Assembly: GCA_963639765.1 (NCBI GenBank)
Contig: CAVHXA010000101.1
Location: 1 to 5,869 of the forward strand
Reading direction: 5' to 3'
DNA: 5,869 nucleotides
Source of the DNA: CAVHXA01 sp963639765
GTDB lineage: Bacteria > Bacillota > Clostridia > Oscillospirales > Oscillospiraceae
Shown: positions 1 through 5,734 of the stretch, piece after piece
How positions within the stretch are numbered: the stretch's first letter is position 1
How the letters are laid out: every line of letters starts with the position of its first letter
Program-made: the position numbers and the translations under genes
Notes under the pieces: model-generated
Seen by the model: only the letters and a program-made list of their open reading frames with translations
Told to the model about the DNA's origin: nothing
Database searches by the model: none

Positions 1-1
1 G

Positions 2-817
2 GATTACCATACCGTCAGCGGCGGCCCCACCGGTCTGGTATTCGGTATGGCAGGTGTGGATATCGACCGGATGGTAAAAGAGAATCCGCAGGGTGCAGTC
101 AAACTTTCCAGTGCGGAGCTGGATGTCCCCGGAATGTGCGCGGAGCAATATGCTTTTACCACGATGAAAGACCCCGAACGCTATCAGGCGATCAACGCTT
201 TGGACTTGCGTCCTTTCACCAGCATGTCTTCCATCCACAAAGGCGAAATGACTTATATCAACAATTCCAAGGGTGTGGACTGCGATGCAACAAAAGCCCT
301 CGATTACAGCACGGCAGAGCTGAAAATGCGGGTCAAGATCATGCAGTTTGCCAACGCACTCAAAACGACCGTCCCCGGCTTTGAGGAATCTTATATTAAC
401 TGGGCAGCGATCCAGTTGGGCATCCGGGCCAGCAAAATCACGATCTGCGATTATACGATCTCGCTGGATGAGATCGTATCTGCGACCCGTTTTGAAGACG
501 AGATCGGTCTGTTCGGCTTTGAGGATCTGATGAGCTACAAACACCCGGAATGTGAAATCAAAGAACCCGGTTTCTATGGTTTCCCTTATCGGATGCTGCT
601 GCCAAAGGGCTGCGATAACCTGCTGATGGCAGGACGCTGTGTCACTTCCGACATCAAAGCGCATATGTCCACCCGGAATGTTCCCGGCTGTCAGGTCATG
701 GGTCAGGGTGCTGGTGTAGCCGCCGCCCTTTGTGTACAAAAAGATTGTTCTACCAGAGAACTTTCCTATCCCGTCCTGCGGGATGCTCTTCTGGCGCAGG
801 ATGTCATTTTGGAGTGA
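2..817 (+). CDS. FAD-dependent oxidoreductase, C-terminal part (5' end outside window)
   Basis: The frame is open from the window edge, so the gene starts upstream; the first ATG inside (position 47) is internal. About 271 residues are visible, the C-terminal half or so of a PF12831-type flavoprotein. Numbered from codon 2-4, the block near residues 194-198 (FPYR), LLPKG, DNLLMAGRC (about 205-213) and the following STR..PGC..MGQGAG..AAA stretch (about 223-242) are the usual C-terminal FAD-binding signature, where the flavin pyrophosphate and the conserved Arg/Cys region sit. The LGIRASK segment (about residues 139-145) stands where relatives usually have a G-x-R-E-S-R-R motif, so it is divergent. 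Family members are cytoplasmic flavin redox enzymes of mostly unknown substrate; some act on organic or sugar acids. The next gene begins 5 nt after the stop, so they are co-transcribed, suggesting a shared organic-acid pathway. Family is firm; the reaction is unknown. Confidence 0.9.
   Translation, partial: DYHTVSGGPTGLVFGMAGVDIDRMVKENPQGAVKLSSAELDVPGMCAEQYAFTTMKDPERYQAINALDLRPFTSMSSIHKGEMTYINNSKGVDCDATKALDYSTAELKMRVKIMQFANALKTTVPGFEESYINWAAIQLGIRASKITICDYTISLDEIVSATRFEDEIGLFGFEDLMSYKHPECEIKEPGFYGFPYRMLLPKGCDNLLMAGRCVTSDIKAHMSTRNVPGCQVMGQGAGVAAALCVQKDCSTRELSYPVLRDALLAQDVILE
811..814 (+). promoter_or_regulatory. Ribosome binding site of the D-2-hydroxyacid dehydrogenase gene
   Basis: GGAG lies 8 nt before the ATG at 823, inside the last codons of the upstream flavoprotein gene. 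This decides the start. An in-frame GTG at 814 would overlap the upstream stop (GTGA) but has only a distant AGGA at 798-801 and would add three residues not expected in the family. Confidence 0.7.
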
Positions 818-822
818 AATAT

Positions 823-1791
823 ATGAAAATTGTTGTATTGGATGGTTATACCGAAAATCCGGGTGATCTGAGCTGGGCTTCATTGGAAGCTCTTGGAGAA
901 CTGACTGTTTATGACCGGACGAATGTAAATGATGAGGCCGAGATCATTCGGCGTATTGGTGACGCAGAGATCGTTCTGACGAATAAGACTCCCATCTCCA
1001 GAACAACGTTGACCGCCTGCCACAATATTCGTTATATCTCCGTTCTCGCGACCGGGTATAATGTTGTGGATATCGATGCTGCAAAGGAAATCGGTATTCC
1101 GGTTTCTAACGTTCCAAGCTACGGAACAGCTTCTGTCGGACAATTTGCGATTGCACTGTTGCTGGAGATCTGCCACCACATCGGTCATCATGACGATACT
1201 GTCCACAGCGGTCAATGGTCTGCCTGCCCCGACTGGTGTTATTGGGATACCCCTTTAATTGAACTCAGCGGCAAAACGATGGGAATCATCGGATTGGGCC
1301 GGATCGGACAGACCACCGGACGAATCGCTAAGTCGCTTGGGATGAAGGTTCTCGCATCCGAAAGCCACCCAACTGAATCTGGACGCGAAATCGCCGAATA
1401 TGTGGATCTGGACACGCTGTTTGCTTCCAGTGATGTCATTGCACTTCATTGCCCGCTGTTCCCGGAAACGGAGCACATTATCAATCGAGACAGCATTGCC
1501 AAAATGAAGGATGGCGTAATCATTATAAACAACTCCCGCGGCCAGTTGATTGCGGAGCGGGATCTTGCAGATGCCCTTAACTGCGGTAAAGTTTTTGCAG
1601 CCGGCCTTGACGTTGTATCCACCGAGCCGATCCAGCCGGATAATCCGCTTCTCAAAGCAAAAAACTGCATTATTACGCCTCATATCTCATGGGCTCCTAA
1701 AGAAAGCCGTCAACGGATCATGGATGCTACGGTGCAAAACATCAAGTCCTATCTGACCCATGATCTTATCAATGTTGTTAATGGCCTTTGA
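823..1791 (+). CDS. D-2-hydroxyacid dehydrogenase, glycerate dehydrogenase (hydroxypyruvate reductase)-like
   Basis: A complete 322-residue enzyme of the NAD-dependent D-isomer 2-hydroxyacid dehydrogenase family, normal in length. Such enzymes interconvert 2-keto acids and D-2-hydroxyacids in the cytoplasm; the N-terminus (MKIVVLDGYT...NPGDLSW) and the YWDTPLIEL segment match the glycerate dehydrogenase/hydroxypyruvate reductase (HprA-like) branch. Visible features are the substrate-binding loop VLATGYN (74-80), the Rossmann motif GLGRIG (157-162), the catalytic Arg239 in NNSRG, Glu268 in STEP and His287 in TPHISW. Glu180 lies where NAD-specific members carry an acidic residue after the second Rossmann strand, which favours NAD(H) over NADP(H). 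I start it at 823 rather than at earlier in-frame ATG 730, because 730 lies deep in the upstream gene and adds a sequence unlike the family. It is the last gene of its operon and is followed by a terminator. The exact substrate (hydroxypyruvate, glyoxylate or another keto acid) is inference. Confidence 0.95.
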   Translation: MKIVVLDGYTENPGDLSWASLEALGELTVYDRTNVNDEAEIIRRIGDAEIVLTNKTPISRTTLTACHNIRYISVLATGYNVVDIDAAKEIGIPVSNVPSYGTASVGQFAIALLLEICHHIGHHDDTVHSGQWSACPDWCYWDTPLIELSGKTMGIIGLGRIGQTTGRIAKSLGMKVLASESHPTESGREIAEYVDLDTLFASSDVIALHCPLFPETEHIINRDSIAKMKDGVIIINNSRGQLIAERDLADALNCGKVFAAGLDVVSTEPIQPDNPLLKAKNCIITPHISWAPKESRQRIMDATVQNIKSYLTHDLINVVNGL

Positions 1792-1812
1792 AACTTTATA
1801 AATCCTAAAGTC

Positions 1813-1840
1813 CAGCGAGTTGTTGAGCAATAGCCCGCTG
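1813..1840. other. Imperfect stem-loop in the convergent intergenic region
   Basis: CAGCG at 1813-1817 pairs with CGCTG at 1836-1840, and the stem continues inward with one A/C mismatch and two G-U wobbles to a GAGC loop at 1825-1828. It is followed by AAAAA, not a T-tract, on the + strand, so it is not a standard terminator for the dehydrogenase gene. It could be a 3'-UTR structure, or coincidence. Confidence 0.35.
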
Positions 1841-1854
1841 AAAAACCTTGTACA

Positions 1855-1917
1855 AAACCCAGAATCTCTTCCGAGCTCAAAGGGCTCAAAAGGGATTCTG
1901 GGTTTCTGTTTTTGTTC
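1855..1917. terminator. Bidirectional intrinsic terminator between convergent operons
   Basis: Bases 1855-1878 pair with 1882-1905 around an AAA loop. The outer 12 pairs (AAACCCAGAATC with GATTCTGGGTTT) are perfect; the inner part has two G-U wobbles and two adjacent mismatches. On the + strand the stem is followed by CTGTTTTTGTT (1906-1916), a good T-tract for ending the dehydrogenase operon. On the - strand the stem runs into TTTTG, with another TTTTT some ten bases further on, so it can also end the kinase transcript, whose stop codon lies 17 nt away at 1922-1924. Its position between two gene ends facing each other supports this. Confidence 0.88.
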
Positions 1918-1921
1918 TATC

Positions 1922-2992
1922 TCATTTTATAAGCGTTACCGTAAAACAGCTTCCTGCCCCCGGCTGACTATCAACTGCTATTATACCTCCATGCAGATCA
2001 ATGATTTTTCGAGCCATCGAAAGGCCCAAGCCGTTTCCCTGTGTTTTATGGCTGGTATCGCCTTGATAAAACTGCTCGAAAATGTGGCGGCAGGTTTCCG
2101 CACTCATACCACAGCCATGGTCGGTCACCGAAACAATAATATTCCTCGGTTCTTCTCGCAGTACTATTCCAATCATACCGAACTCCGGACTGAACTTTGC
2201 GGCGTTGTCCAACAGATTCAACCAGACCTCTTTCAGCAGTGATTCACTGCCGTTGTACACACAGGGAGAAAGCTGCGCATCGAATCGAATCTGTTTTGTC
2301 CGCCATTTTTGCTGGGTGACAAGGATACTCTGCCGCAGCTGCTCGTCCAACTGAAACGCTTCCTTATCAGTCAAAATCGTCTGAGATTCGATTCGATTCA
2401 GCAGCAATACACTGTTGGAAAGCTGTGCCAGCCGTTTGCTCTCGTCACGGATGATCTCCAAATATTCCTGCTGTTCATCGGGCGAAACGCCTTCGTCCAA
2501 CAACAAATCAGCAAAGCCGTTGATACTGACGATCGGTGTCTTAAACTCATGGGAAAAGTTATTTACAAAATCTTTGCGCAGTAATTCGGTCCCGCTCAAT
2601 TCCTCGGCCGCACGATTGAAGGACTCTTTGAAAGAGCGTATCTCTACCGGCTCGTATCCATGCCGATTGGGTTGCAGCCGCACCGTGAAATCTCCGGCAG
2701 CCAGCTGATTCATCGCCTGCGTGATCCTCAAGAATGGTTTGATTAGAACCAGACGAATTGAAACTACGATGCCGACTGCCATCAAGATACAACCTGCATA
2801 TATAACAACAAGTGCACCACCGACGCTGACACCTCCATTCTTGAAGAAAAAGCCCCGGTCTACTCCCAGCAGCACCAATATGGTAACGAAAGAAAGATTC
2901 AGCGTAACGATAAAAAACAAATTCAGCATCAGGAGCATCGTCAAGTTGATCGTTCTCATCGAATCTTTCAGTTTTCTTGCAAGTTGTTCCAT
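1922..2992 (-). CDS. Sensor histidine kinase of a two-component system
   Basis: A complete 356-residue membrane sensor kinase, partner of the response regulator encoded just upstream. The N-terminus is basic and cytoplasmic, followed by a first membrane segment (about 18-43), a very short external stretch (about 44-58) and a second segment (about 59-84). A HAMP linker follows (about 84-136), then the HisKA domain with H-box NFSHEFKTP, phospho-acceptor His148 and the HExxT pattern (Glu149, Thr152) that usually supports both kinase and phosphatase activity. The ATPase domain has the N-box LNLLDNAAKFSP (Asn259, Asn263), G1 box DHGCGM (291-296), F-box IFEQFYQ (304-310) and G2 box GNGLGLS (319-325), all intact. 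The start fits a ribosome binding site AAGAAGG about 6 nt upstream (3005-2999 on the - strand). The gene begins 1 nt after the regulator's stop. With so little exposed to the outside, the signal is likely read at or within the membrane; its nature is unknown. Confidence 0.96.
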   Translation of the reverse strand: MEQLARKLKDSMRTINLTMLLMLNLFFIVTLNLSFVTILVLLGVDRGFFFKNGGVSVGGALVVIYAGCILMAVGIVVSIRLVLIKPFLRITQAMNQLAAGDFTVRLQPNRHGYEPVEIRSFKESFNRAAEELSGTELLRKDFVNNFSHEFKTPIVSINGFADLLLDEGVSPDEQQEYLEIIRDESKRLAQLSNSVLLLNRIESQTILTDKEAFQLDEQLRQSILVTQQKWRTKQIRFDAQLSPCVYNGSESLLKEVWLNLLDNAAKFSPEFGMIGIVLREEPRNIIVSVTDHGCGMSAETCRHIFEQFYQGDTSHKTQGNGLGLSMARKIIDLHGGIIAVDSQPGAGSCFTVTLIK

Positions 2993-2993
2993 C

Positions 2994-3668
2994 TCACACC
3001 TTCTTTACCGCACGATATCCGATTCCACGCACAGTCTGTATCTCAAATTCCGGCCAGTCGTAAAAACGGGTGCGCAGACGGTTGATGTGAACATTTACGG
3101 TTTTTTCCGTGCTGTCGCTGTCCATCCCCCAAATCTCATCCAGCAGTTCCAATCGTGTAAACGTCCGTTCCGGATAAGCCAACAGCTTATATAAAAGTCT
3201 GAACTCCTTAGGCGGCAACACCTGCGCCGTGCGGCCGCAGCTCACTGTATTCGTGTCATAGTCAAGCTGTACATCTCCCACTGTGATCTTATGCTCATTC
3301 ACAATACGGGCACGGCGCAAAAGTGCCTTGATGCGGAGCAAAAGCTCCTGTCGGTCTGCTGGCTTTGTCATATAGTCATCCGTTCCGATGATGAATCCAG
3401 TATGCTTGTCTTGCGGCATATCTTTGGCCGTCAGCATCAGAATGGGGAGCATGCTGCCGCTGTCGCGGATCGTTTTTGTCAGTTCAAAACCGTCCATCTG
3501 TGGCATCATCACATCGCAAACCAGAAGATCAATTTGGTTATTATCCAATATTTCCAGAGCTTCCACGCCATTGGCAGCCACCAACGGCTCGTAACCATCA
3601 CGCTTTAAGATCGCACTGAGCAGACGTGCCGTGCTTGGGTCATCCTCAGCGATCAAAATACGAAACAT
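2994..3668 (-). CDS. OmpR/PhoB-family response regulator transcription factor
   Basis: A complete 224-residue DNA-binding response regulator, standard length for the family. The receiver domain (1-118) has the acidic pocket Asp9/Asp10, phospho-acceptor Asp52 in LLVCDVMMP, Thr80 and Lys102 in YMTKP, all expected for phosphorylation by the adjacent kinase. The C-terminal winged-helix domain (about 126-222) shows LPPKEFRLLYKLL, the ELLDEIWG segment, the recognition-helix region TVNVHINRLR (190-199) and the wing motif VRGIGYR. It is the first gene of a two-gene operon with the kinase. A ribosome binding site AGAAAGGA lies at 3686-3679, 10 nt before the ATG. The heptamer boxes in the divergent promoter region are its likely targets, giving autoregulation and control of the SDR genes on the other side. 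The sequence resembles VanR/PhoP-type regulators in general; I do not recognise a named orthologue. Confidence 0.96.
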   Translation of the reverse strand: MFRILIAEDDPSTARLLSAILKRDGYEPLVAANGVEALEILDNNQIDLLVCDVMMPQMDGFELTKTIRDSGSMLPILMLTAKDMPQDKHTGFIIGTDDYMTKPADRQELLLRIKALLRRARIVNEHKITVGDVQLDYDTNTVSCGRTAQVLPPKEFRLLYKLLAYPERTFTRLELLDEIWGMDSDSTEKTVNVHINRLRTRFYDWPEFEIQTVRGIGYRAVKKV

Positions 3669-3694
3669 GATACACCATTCCTTTCTATACGGTT

Positions 3695-3700
3695 ATTTTA
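3695..3700 (-). promoter_or_regulatory. Likely -10 element of the regulator/kinase operon
   Basis: Read on the - strand, TAAAAT (3700-3695) matches TATAAT at five of six positions and begins 9 bp after the heptamer box at 3727-3710. An overlapping alternative, TATAAA (3702-3697), would leave 7 bp. No good -35 hexamer is present; the box occupies that place. Transcription would begin near 3688, a leader of about 20 nt that just includes the ribosome binding site. Confidence 0.55.
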
Positions 3701-3709
3701 TACCTCAAA

Positions 3710-3727
3710 GATAAACAAAAGATAAAC
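3710..3727 (-). promoter_or_regulatory. Putative response-regulator box facing the regulator operon
   Basis: On the - strand it reads GTTTATC-TTTT-GTTTATC: two identical heptamers separated by 4 bp, an 11-bp period. The 7-4-7 tandem layout is what PhoB/PhoP-type regulators recognise as a head-to-tail dimer, and it overlaps the -35 position of the regulator promoter. The regulator's identity as binder is inferred from adjacency and family. Confidence 0.65.
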
Positions 3728-3733
3728 TGGTTT

Positions 3734-3751
3734 CTTTACCAAAAGTTTATC
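3734..3751 (+). promoter_or_regulatory. Putative response-regulator box facing the SDR operon
   Basis: On the + strand it reads CTTTACC-AAAA-GTTTATC. The second heptamer is identical to those in the opposite box and the first matches at five of seven positions. Spacing and orientation relative to its own promoter are the same as in the other box, and 6 bp (3728-3733) separate the two. This suggests one phosphorylated regulator controls both directions, perhaps with somewhat lower affinity on the SDR side. Confidence 0.62.
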
Positions 3752-3760
3752 CTCCTGCGA

Positions 3761-3766
3761 TATACT
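3761..3766 (+). promoter_or_regulatory. Likely -10 element of the SDR operon promoter
   Basis: TATACT matches TATAAT at five of six positions and begins 9 bp after the heptamer box. The 17-bp -35 position (3738-3743, ACCAAA) is unlike TTGACA, as expected for an activator-dependent promoter. Transcription would start near 3773, about 34 nt before the ATG. Confidence 0.6.
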
Positions 3767-3792
3767 TCCAAGCGTTGAAACAAACTGCAAAT

Positions 3793-3798
3793 GGAGGA
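3793..3798 (+). promoter_or_regulatory. Ribosome binding site of the extended SDR gene
   Basis: GGAGGA lies 8 nt before the ATG at 3807. An ATG at 3800 is too close to it and out of frame, so 3807 is the start. Confidence 0.8.
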
Positions 3799-3806
3799 TA
3801 TGACCG

Positions 3807-4823
3807 ATGAAAACGCTTTATCTTGTTACTGGTGCAGCCGGATTTCTTGGCACAAATGTCTGCGCTCAACTGCTCGAACGTGGAGATGCTGTGCGTGCTT
3901 TTGTTCTGAAAGGTGATCCGGCTGTCAAATTTATTCCCAAAGAGGTCGAAGTGTTTGAGGGAGACCTGTGCAATCTTAAAGACTGCGAGAGTTTTTTTGC
4001 AGTCGGGCCCAACACCGAAACTGTCTGCATCCACTGCGCCAGTATGGTAACGATCAACCCCAATTACAGTGAAAAGCTCATCGCTGTCAATGTCGGCGGC
4101 ACAGAAAATATGCTTACTGCGGCGAAAAAGCATCCCGAATGTAAGAAGTTCGTTTATGTATCCAGCACAGGTGCGATCCCCGAACTCCCCAAGGGCGAAA
4201 GCATCCATGAAGCCACCCGGTTTGTGCCGTATGATGACACCCGTGTGGTGGGATGGTACAGTCGAAGCAAGGCGATGGCAACCCAGAAGGTACTGGATGC
4301 CGCAGCTGACGGCCTGAACGCATGTGTCGTGCATCCCAGTGGGATTCTCGGCCCGAACGATCCTGCCATCGGCCAGACGACCCGTACCCTCATCCAGATT
4401 TTGAACGGCGAAATGCCGATTGGTATGGCCGGTTCGTTCAACCTTGTGGATGTCCGTGACCTTGCCACCGGTACGATTGCCGCAGCCGACCGCGGCCGCA
4501 AGGGAGAGTGCTACATTCTTTCCAACGATGAAGTTTCTTTGAAAGAGCTATGCGAAATGCTGAAGGCTGACACCGGATGCCGTGGCTGTTACTTCTATCT
4601 GCCGCTTTCCTTCGCACATTTTGCAGCCAAACAAATGGAAGCCCGTGCTGCCAAGACAGGAAAGCCTGCCGTACTGACCGAGTTCGCCGTTTACAATCTG
4701 GAGCGCAACAATCACTTTGACTGCACTAAGGCTAAAAATGAGTTAGGCTTTGCTCCGCGTCCCTATAAGGAAACGCTGCACGATCTGGCAGTCTGGCTAA
4801 AACAGGAGGGTAAAATCGCATGA
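3807..4823 (+). CDS. Extended short-chain dehydrogenase/reductase (NAD-dependent epimerase/dehydratase superfamily, DFR/3beta-HSD-like)
   Basis: A complete 338-residue cytoplasmic extended SDR, typical in length for dihydroflavonol reductase/3beta-hydroxysteroid dehydrogenase-like enzymes. It opens with the Rossmann motif TGAAGFLG (8-15), has EGDL with Asp53 for the cofactor adenine, HCAS near 77-80 and NVGGTENML (95-103). The active site is Ser119/Ser120/Thr121 in VYVSSTG plus Tyr151 and Lys155 in YSRSK, followed by the usual HPSGILGPND (176-185). The C-terminal substrate-binding part ends with KAKNELGFAPRP and a helix with DLAVWL, as in DFR-like proteins. Lys35 after the second strand hints at NADP(H), but weakly. 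No signal peptide or membrane segment is visible. It is the first gene of a two-gene operon, divergent from a two-component system that probably controls it. The family reduces ketones or oxidises hydroxyls on sugars, flavonoids, steroids and aldehydes, so the substrate cannot be named. Confidence 0.93.
   Translation: MKTLYLVTGAAGFLGTNVCAQLLERGDAVRAFVLKGDPAVKFIPKEVEVFEGDLCNLKDCESFFAVGPNTETVCIHCASMVTINPNYSEKLIAVNVGGTENMLTAAKKHPECKKFVYVSSTGAIPELPKGESIHEATRFVPYDDTRVVGWYSRSKAMATQKVLDAAADGLNACVVHPSGILGPNDPAIGQTTRTLIQILNGEMPIGMAGSFNLVDVRDLATGTIAAADRGRKGECYILSNDEVSLKELCEMLKADTGCRGCYFYLPLSFAHFAAKQMEARAAKTGKPAVLTEFAVYNLERNNHFDCTKAKNELGFAPRPYKETLHDLAVWLKQEGKIA
4804..4810 (+). promoter_or_regulatory. 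Ribosome binding site of the classical SDR gene
   Basis: AGGAGGG, near-ideal for 16S rRNA pairing, lies inside the end of the upstream gene, 9 nt before the ATG at 4820. It implies efficient translation of the second gene in addition to coupling through the ATGA overlap. Confidence 0.8.
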
Positions 4824-5644
4824 AAAAAGTTTGTGTCATCACTGGAGGCGGCAGCGGCATGGGACTGGCCACCGCAAAACTCATTTGTGAATCCGGATAC
4901 TACACGATTTTAGTTGGCCGTACCGCTTCTAAGCTGGAAAAGGCTGTGGCCGACCTATGTGCCATGGGCGGTGAAGCCGAAGCGTTTAGCTGCGATGTTT
5001 CTGACCGTGAAAGCTGCTTTGCATTGGCACGCCACGCTGCCGAATGCGGTGAGGTGAAGGCGGTTCTGCATATTGCAGGTCTCAGCCCCCACATGGACGA
5101 TGCTGAGAAGATCCTGCGAGGCAATGCTTTGGGCACTGTCAACATCAATGATGCTTTTTACGAAGTAATAGCCTCCGGGGGATGCATCATTGACACTTCC
5201 AGTATGAGTGCCTATCTTGCACCATCCTTTATCATGCCGAAAAGGGCTTACAAACTGGCACGGACAGATCGTGAAGCGTTTTTGAAAAAGATGCTGGCGC
5301 GAGTCAATTTGATACCAAAAGATGCTCGTCCCGGCGTGGCCTATGCTATCAGCAAACATTTTGTCATCTGGTTTGCCAAAACTGATGCCGCACGGTTCGG
5401 AGCGAAAAATGTGCGCTGCCTGAGTGTGACCCCCGGCAACTTTGATACCCCCATGGGCGCACTGGAAAGTGAGCAGGCAGAAGTGTTCAAAAAATATTCT
5501 GCTTTGAAACGCAATGGCCATCCGGAAGAAATTGCAGCACTGTTCGTTTTGCTGTTGGATGAACGGTTGGGCTTCCTAACTGGCACAGATATCGTTATGG
5601 ATGGCGGTGTCATCGCCAGTGGTGCTAGCGGATTGAGCCGGTAA
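4820..5644 (+). CDS. Classical short-chain dehydrogenase/reductase, 3alpha-HSD/carbonyl reductase-like
   Basis: A complete 274-residue soluble SDR. It shows the cofactor motif TGGGSGMG (8-15), Arg34 in VGRT after the second strand (commonly a sign of NADP(H) preference), Asp59 in CDVSD, HIAG (84-87) in place of the usual NNAG, Asn102, catalytic Ser128 in DTSSMS, Tyr175 and Lys179 in YAISK, TPGNFDTPMG (204-213) and the C-terminal TGTDIVMDGG (254-263). Ser128 and Tyr175 are 47 residues apart, whereas classical SDRs usually have about 13. The extra segment (about 131-172) is rich in basic residues. Comamonas 3alpha-hydroxysteroid dehydrogenase/carbonyl reductase, as I recall it, has a comparable insertion and an AGLGP-like motif where this protein has AGLSP, so this is the closest characterised type I can suggest. 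The start overlaps the previous stop as ATGA, so the two enzymes are translationally coupled and likely act in one pathway. Substrate unknown. Confidence 0.94.
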   Translation: MKKVCVITGGGSGMGLATAKLICESGYYTILVGRTASKLEKAVADLCAMGGEAEAFSCDVSDRESCFALARHAAECGEVKAVLHIAGLSPHMDDAEKILRGNALGTVNINDAFYEVIASGGCIIDTSSMSAYLAPSFIMPKRAYKLARTDREAFLKKMLARVNLIPKDARPGVAYAISKHFVIWFAKTDAARFGAKNVRCLSVTPGNFDTPMGALESEQAEVFKKYSALKRNGHPEEIAALFVLLLDERLGFLTGTDIVMDGGVIASGASGLSR

Positions 5645-5734
5645 AATGCAGCATGCCCATGTAATCTGTGTATGTCCACATCGTATTAAGATCGAGGTAT
5701 CTTTAAAAATATTCCTTCAACCTCTCGGCAAATT
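5645..5734. other. Region downstream of the SDR operon, no confident gene or terminator
   Basis: After the TAA stop at 5642-5644 I see no stem followed by a T-tract. A 5-bp hairpin (AAGAT...ATCTT around 5688-5703) is too weak and is followed by A-rich sequence. The SDR transcript may continue or end by another route. Confidence 0.4.

Noticed and set aside
730..822. An upstream in-frame ATG at 730 that would lengthen the D-2-hydroxyacid dehydrogenase by 31 residues
   Set aside because: It lies deep in the preceding flavoprotein gene, adds Cys/Arg-rich sequence unlike the family, and lacks a ribosome binding site, whereas ATG 823 has GGAG at good distance and gives the family N-terminus.
1820..2242. 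A 140-codon + strand frame across the convergent region and the kinase gene
   Set aside because: It overlaps the terminator hairpin and the conserved ATPase domain of the kinase on the other strand; its translation is low in complexity and unlike any domain I know.
3707..3751. The repeated GATAAAC sequences as a CRISPR-like or mobile-element repeat
   Set aside because: The units are only 7 bp with 4-bp A/T spacers, confined to one promoter region and arranged relative to two -10 elements, which fits operators rather than an array or element end.
3669..3806. A riboswitch or leader RNA upstream of the SDR operon
   Set aside because: The predicted leader is only about 34 nt and shows no stem structure, too short for a known riboswitch class.
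3747..4334. A 195-codon - strand frame opposite the extended SDR gene
   Set aside because: It is a shadow of a well-supported enzyme gene with intact motifs, and no ribosome binding site or recognisable domain supports it.
4955..5521. A 188-codon - strand frame opposite the classical SDR gene
   Set aside because: It is antisense to conserved catalytic motifs of the SDR and its translation (many His and Cys, no domain) looks like a reverse-complement artefact.
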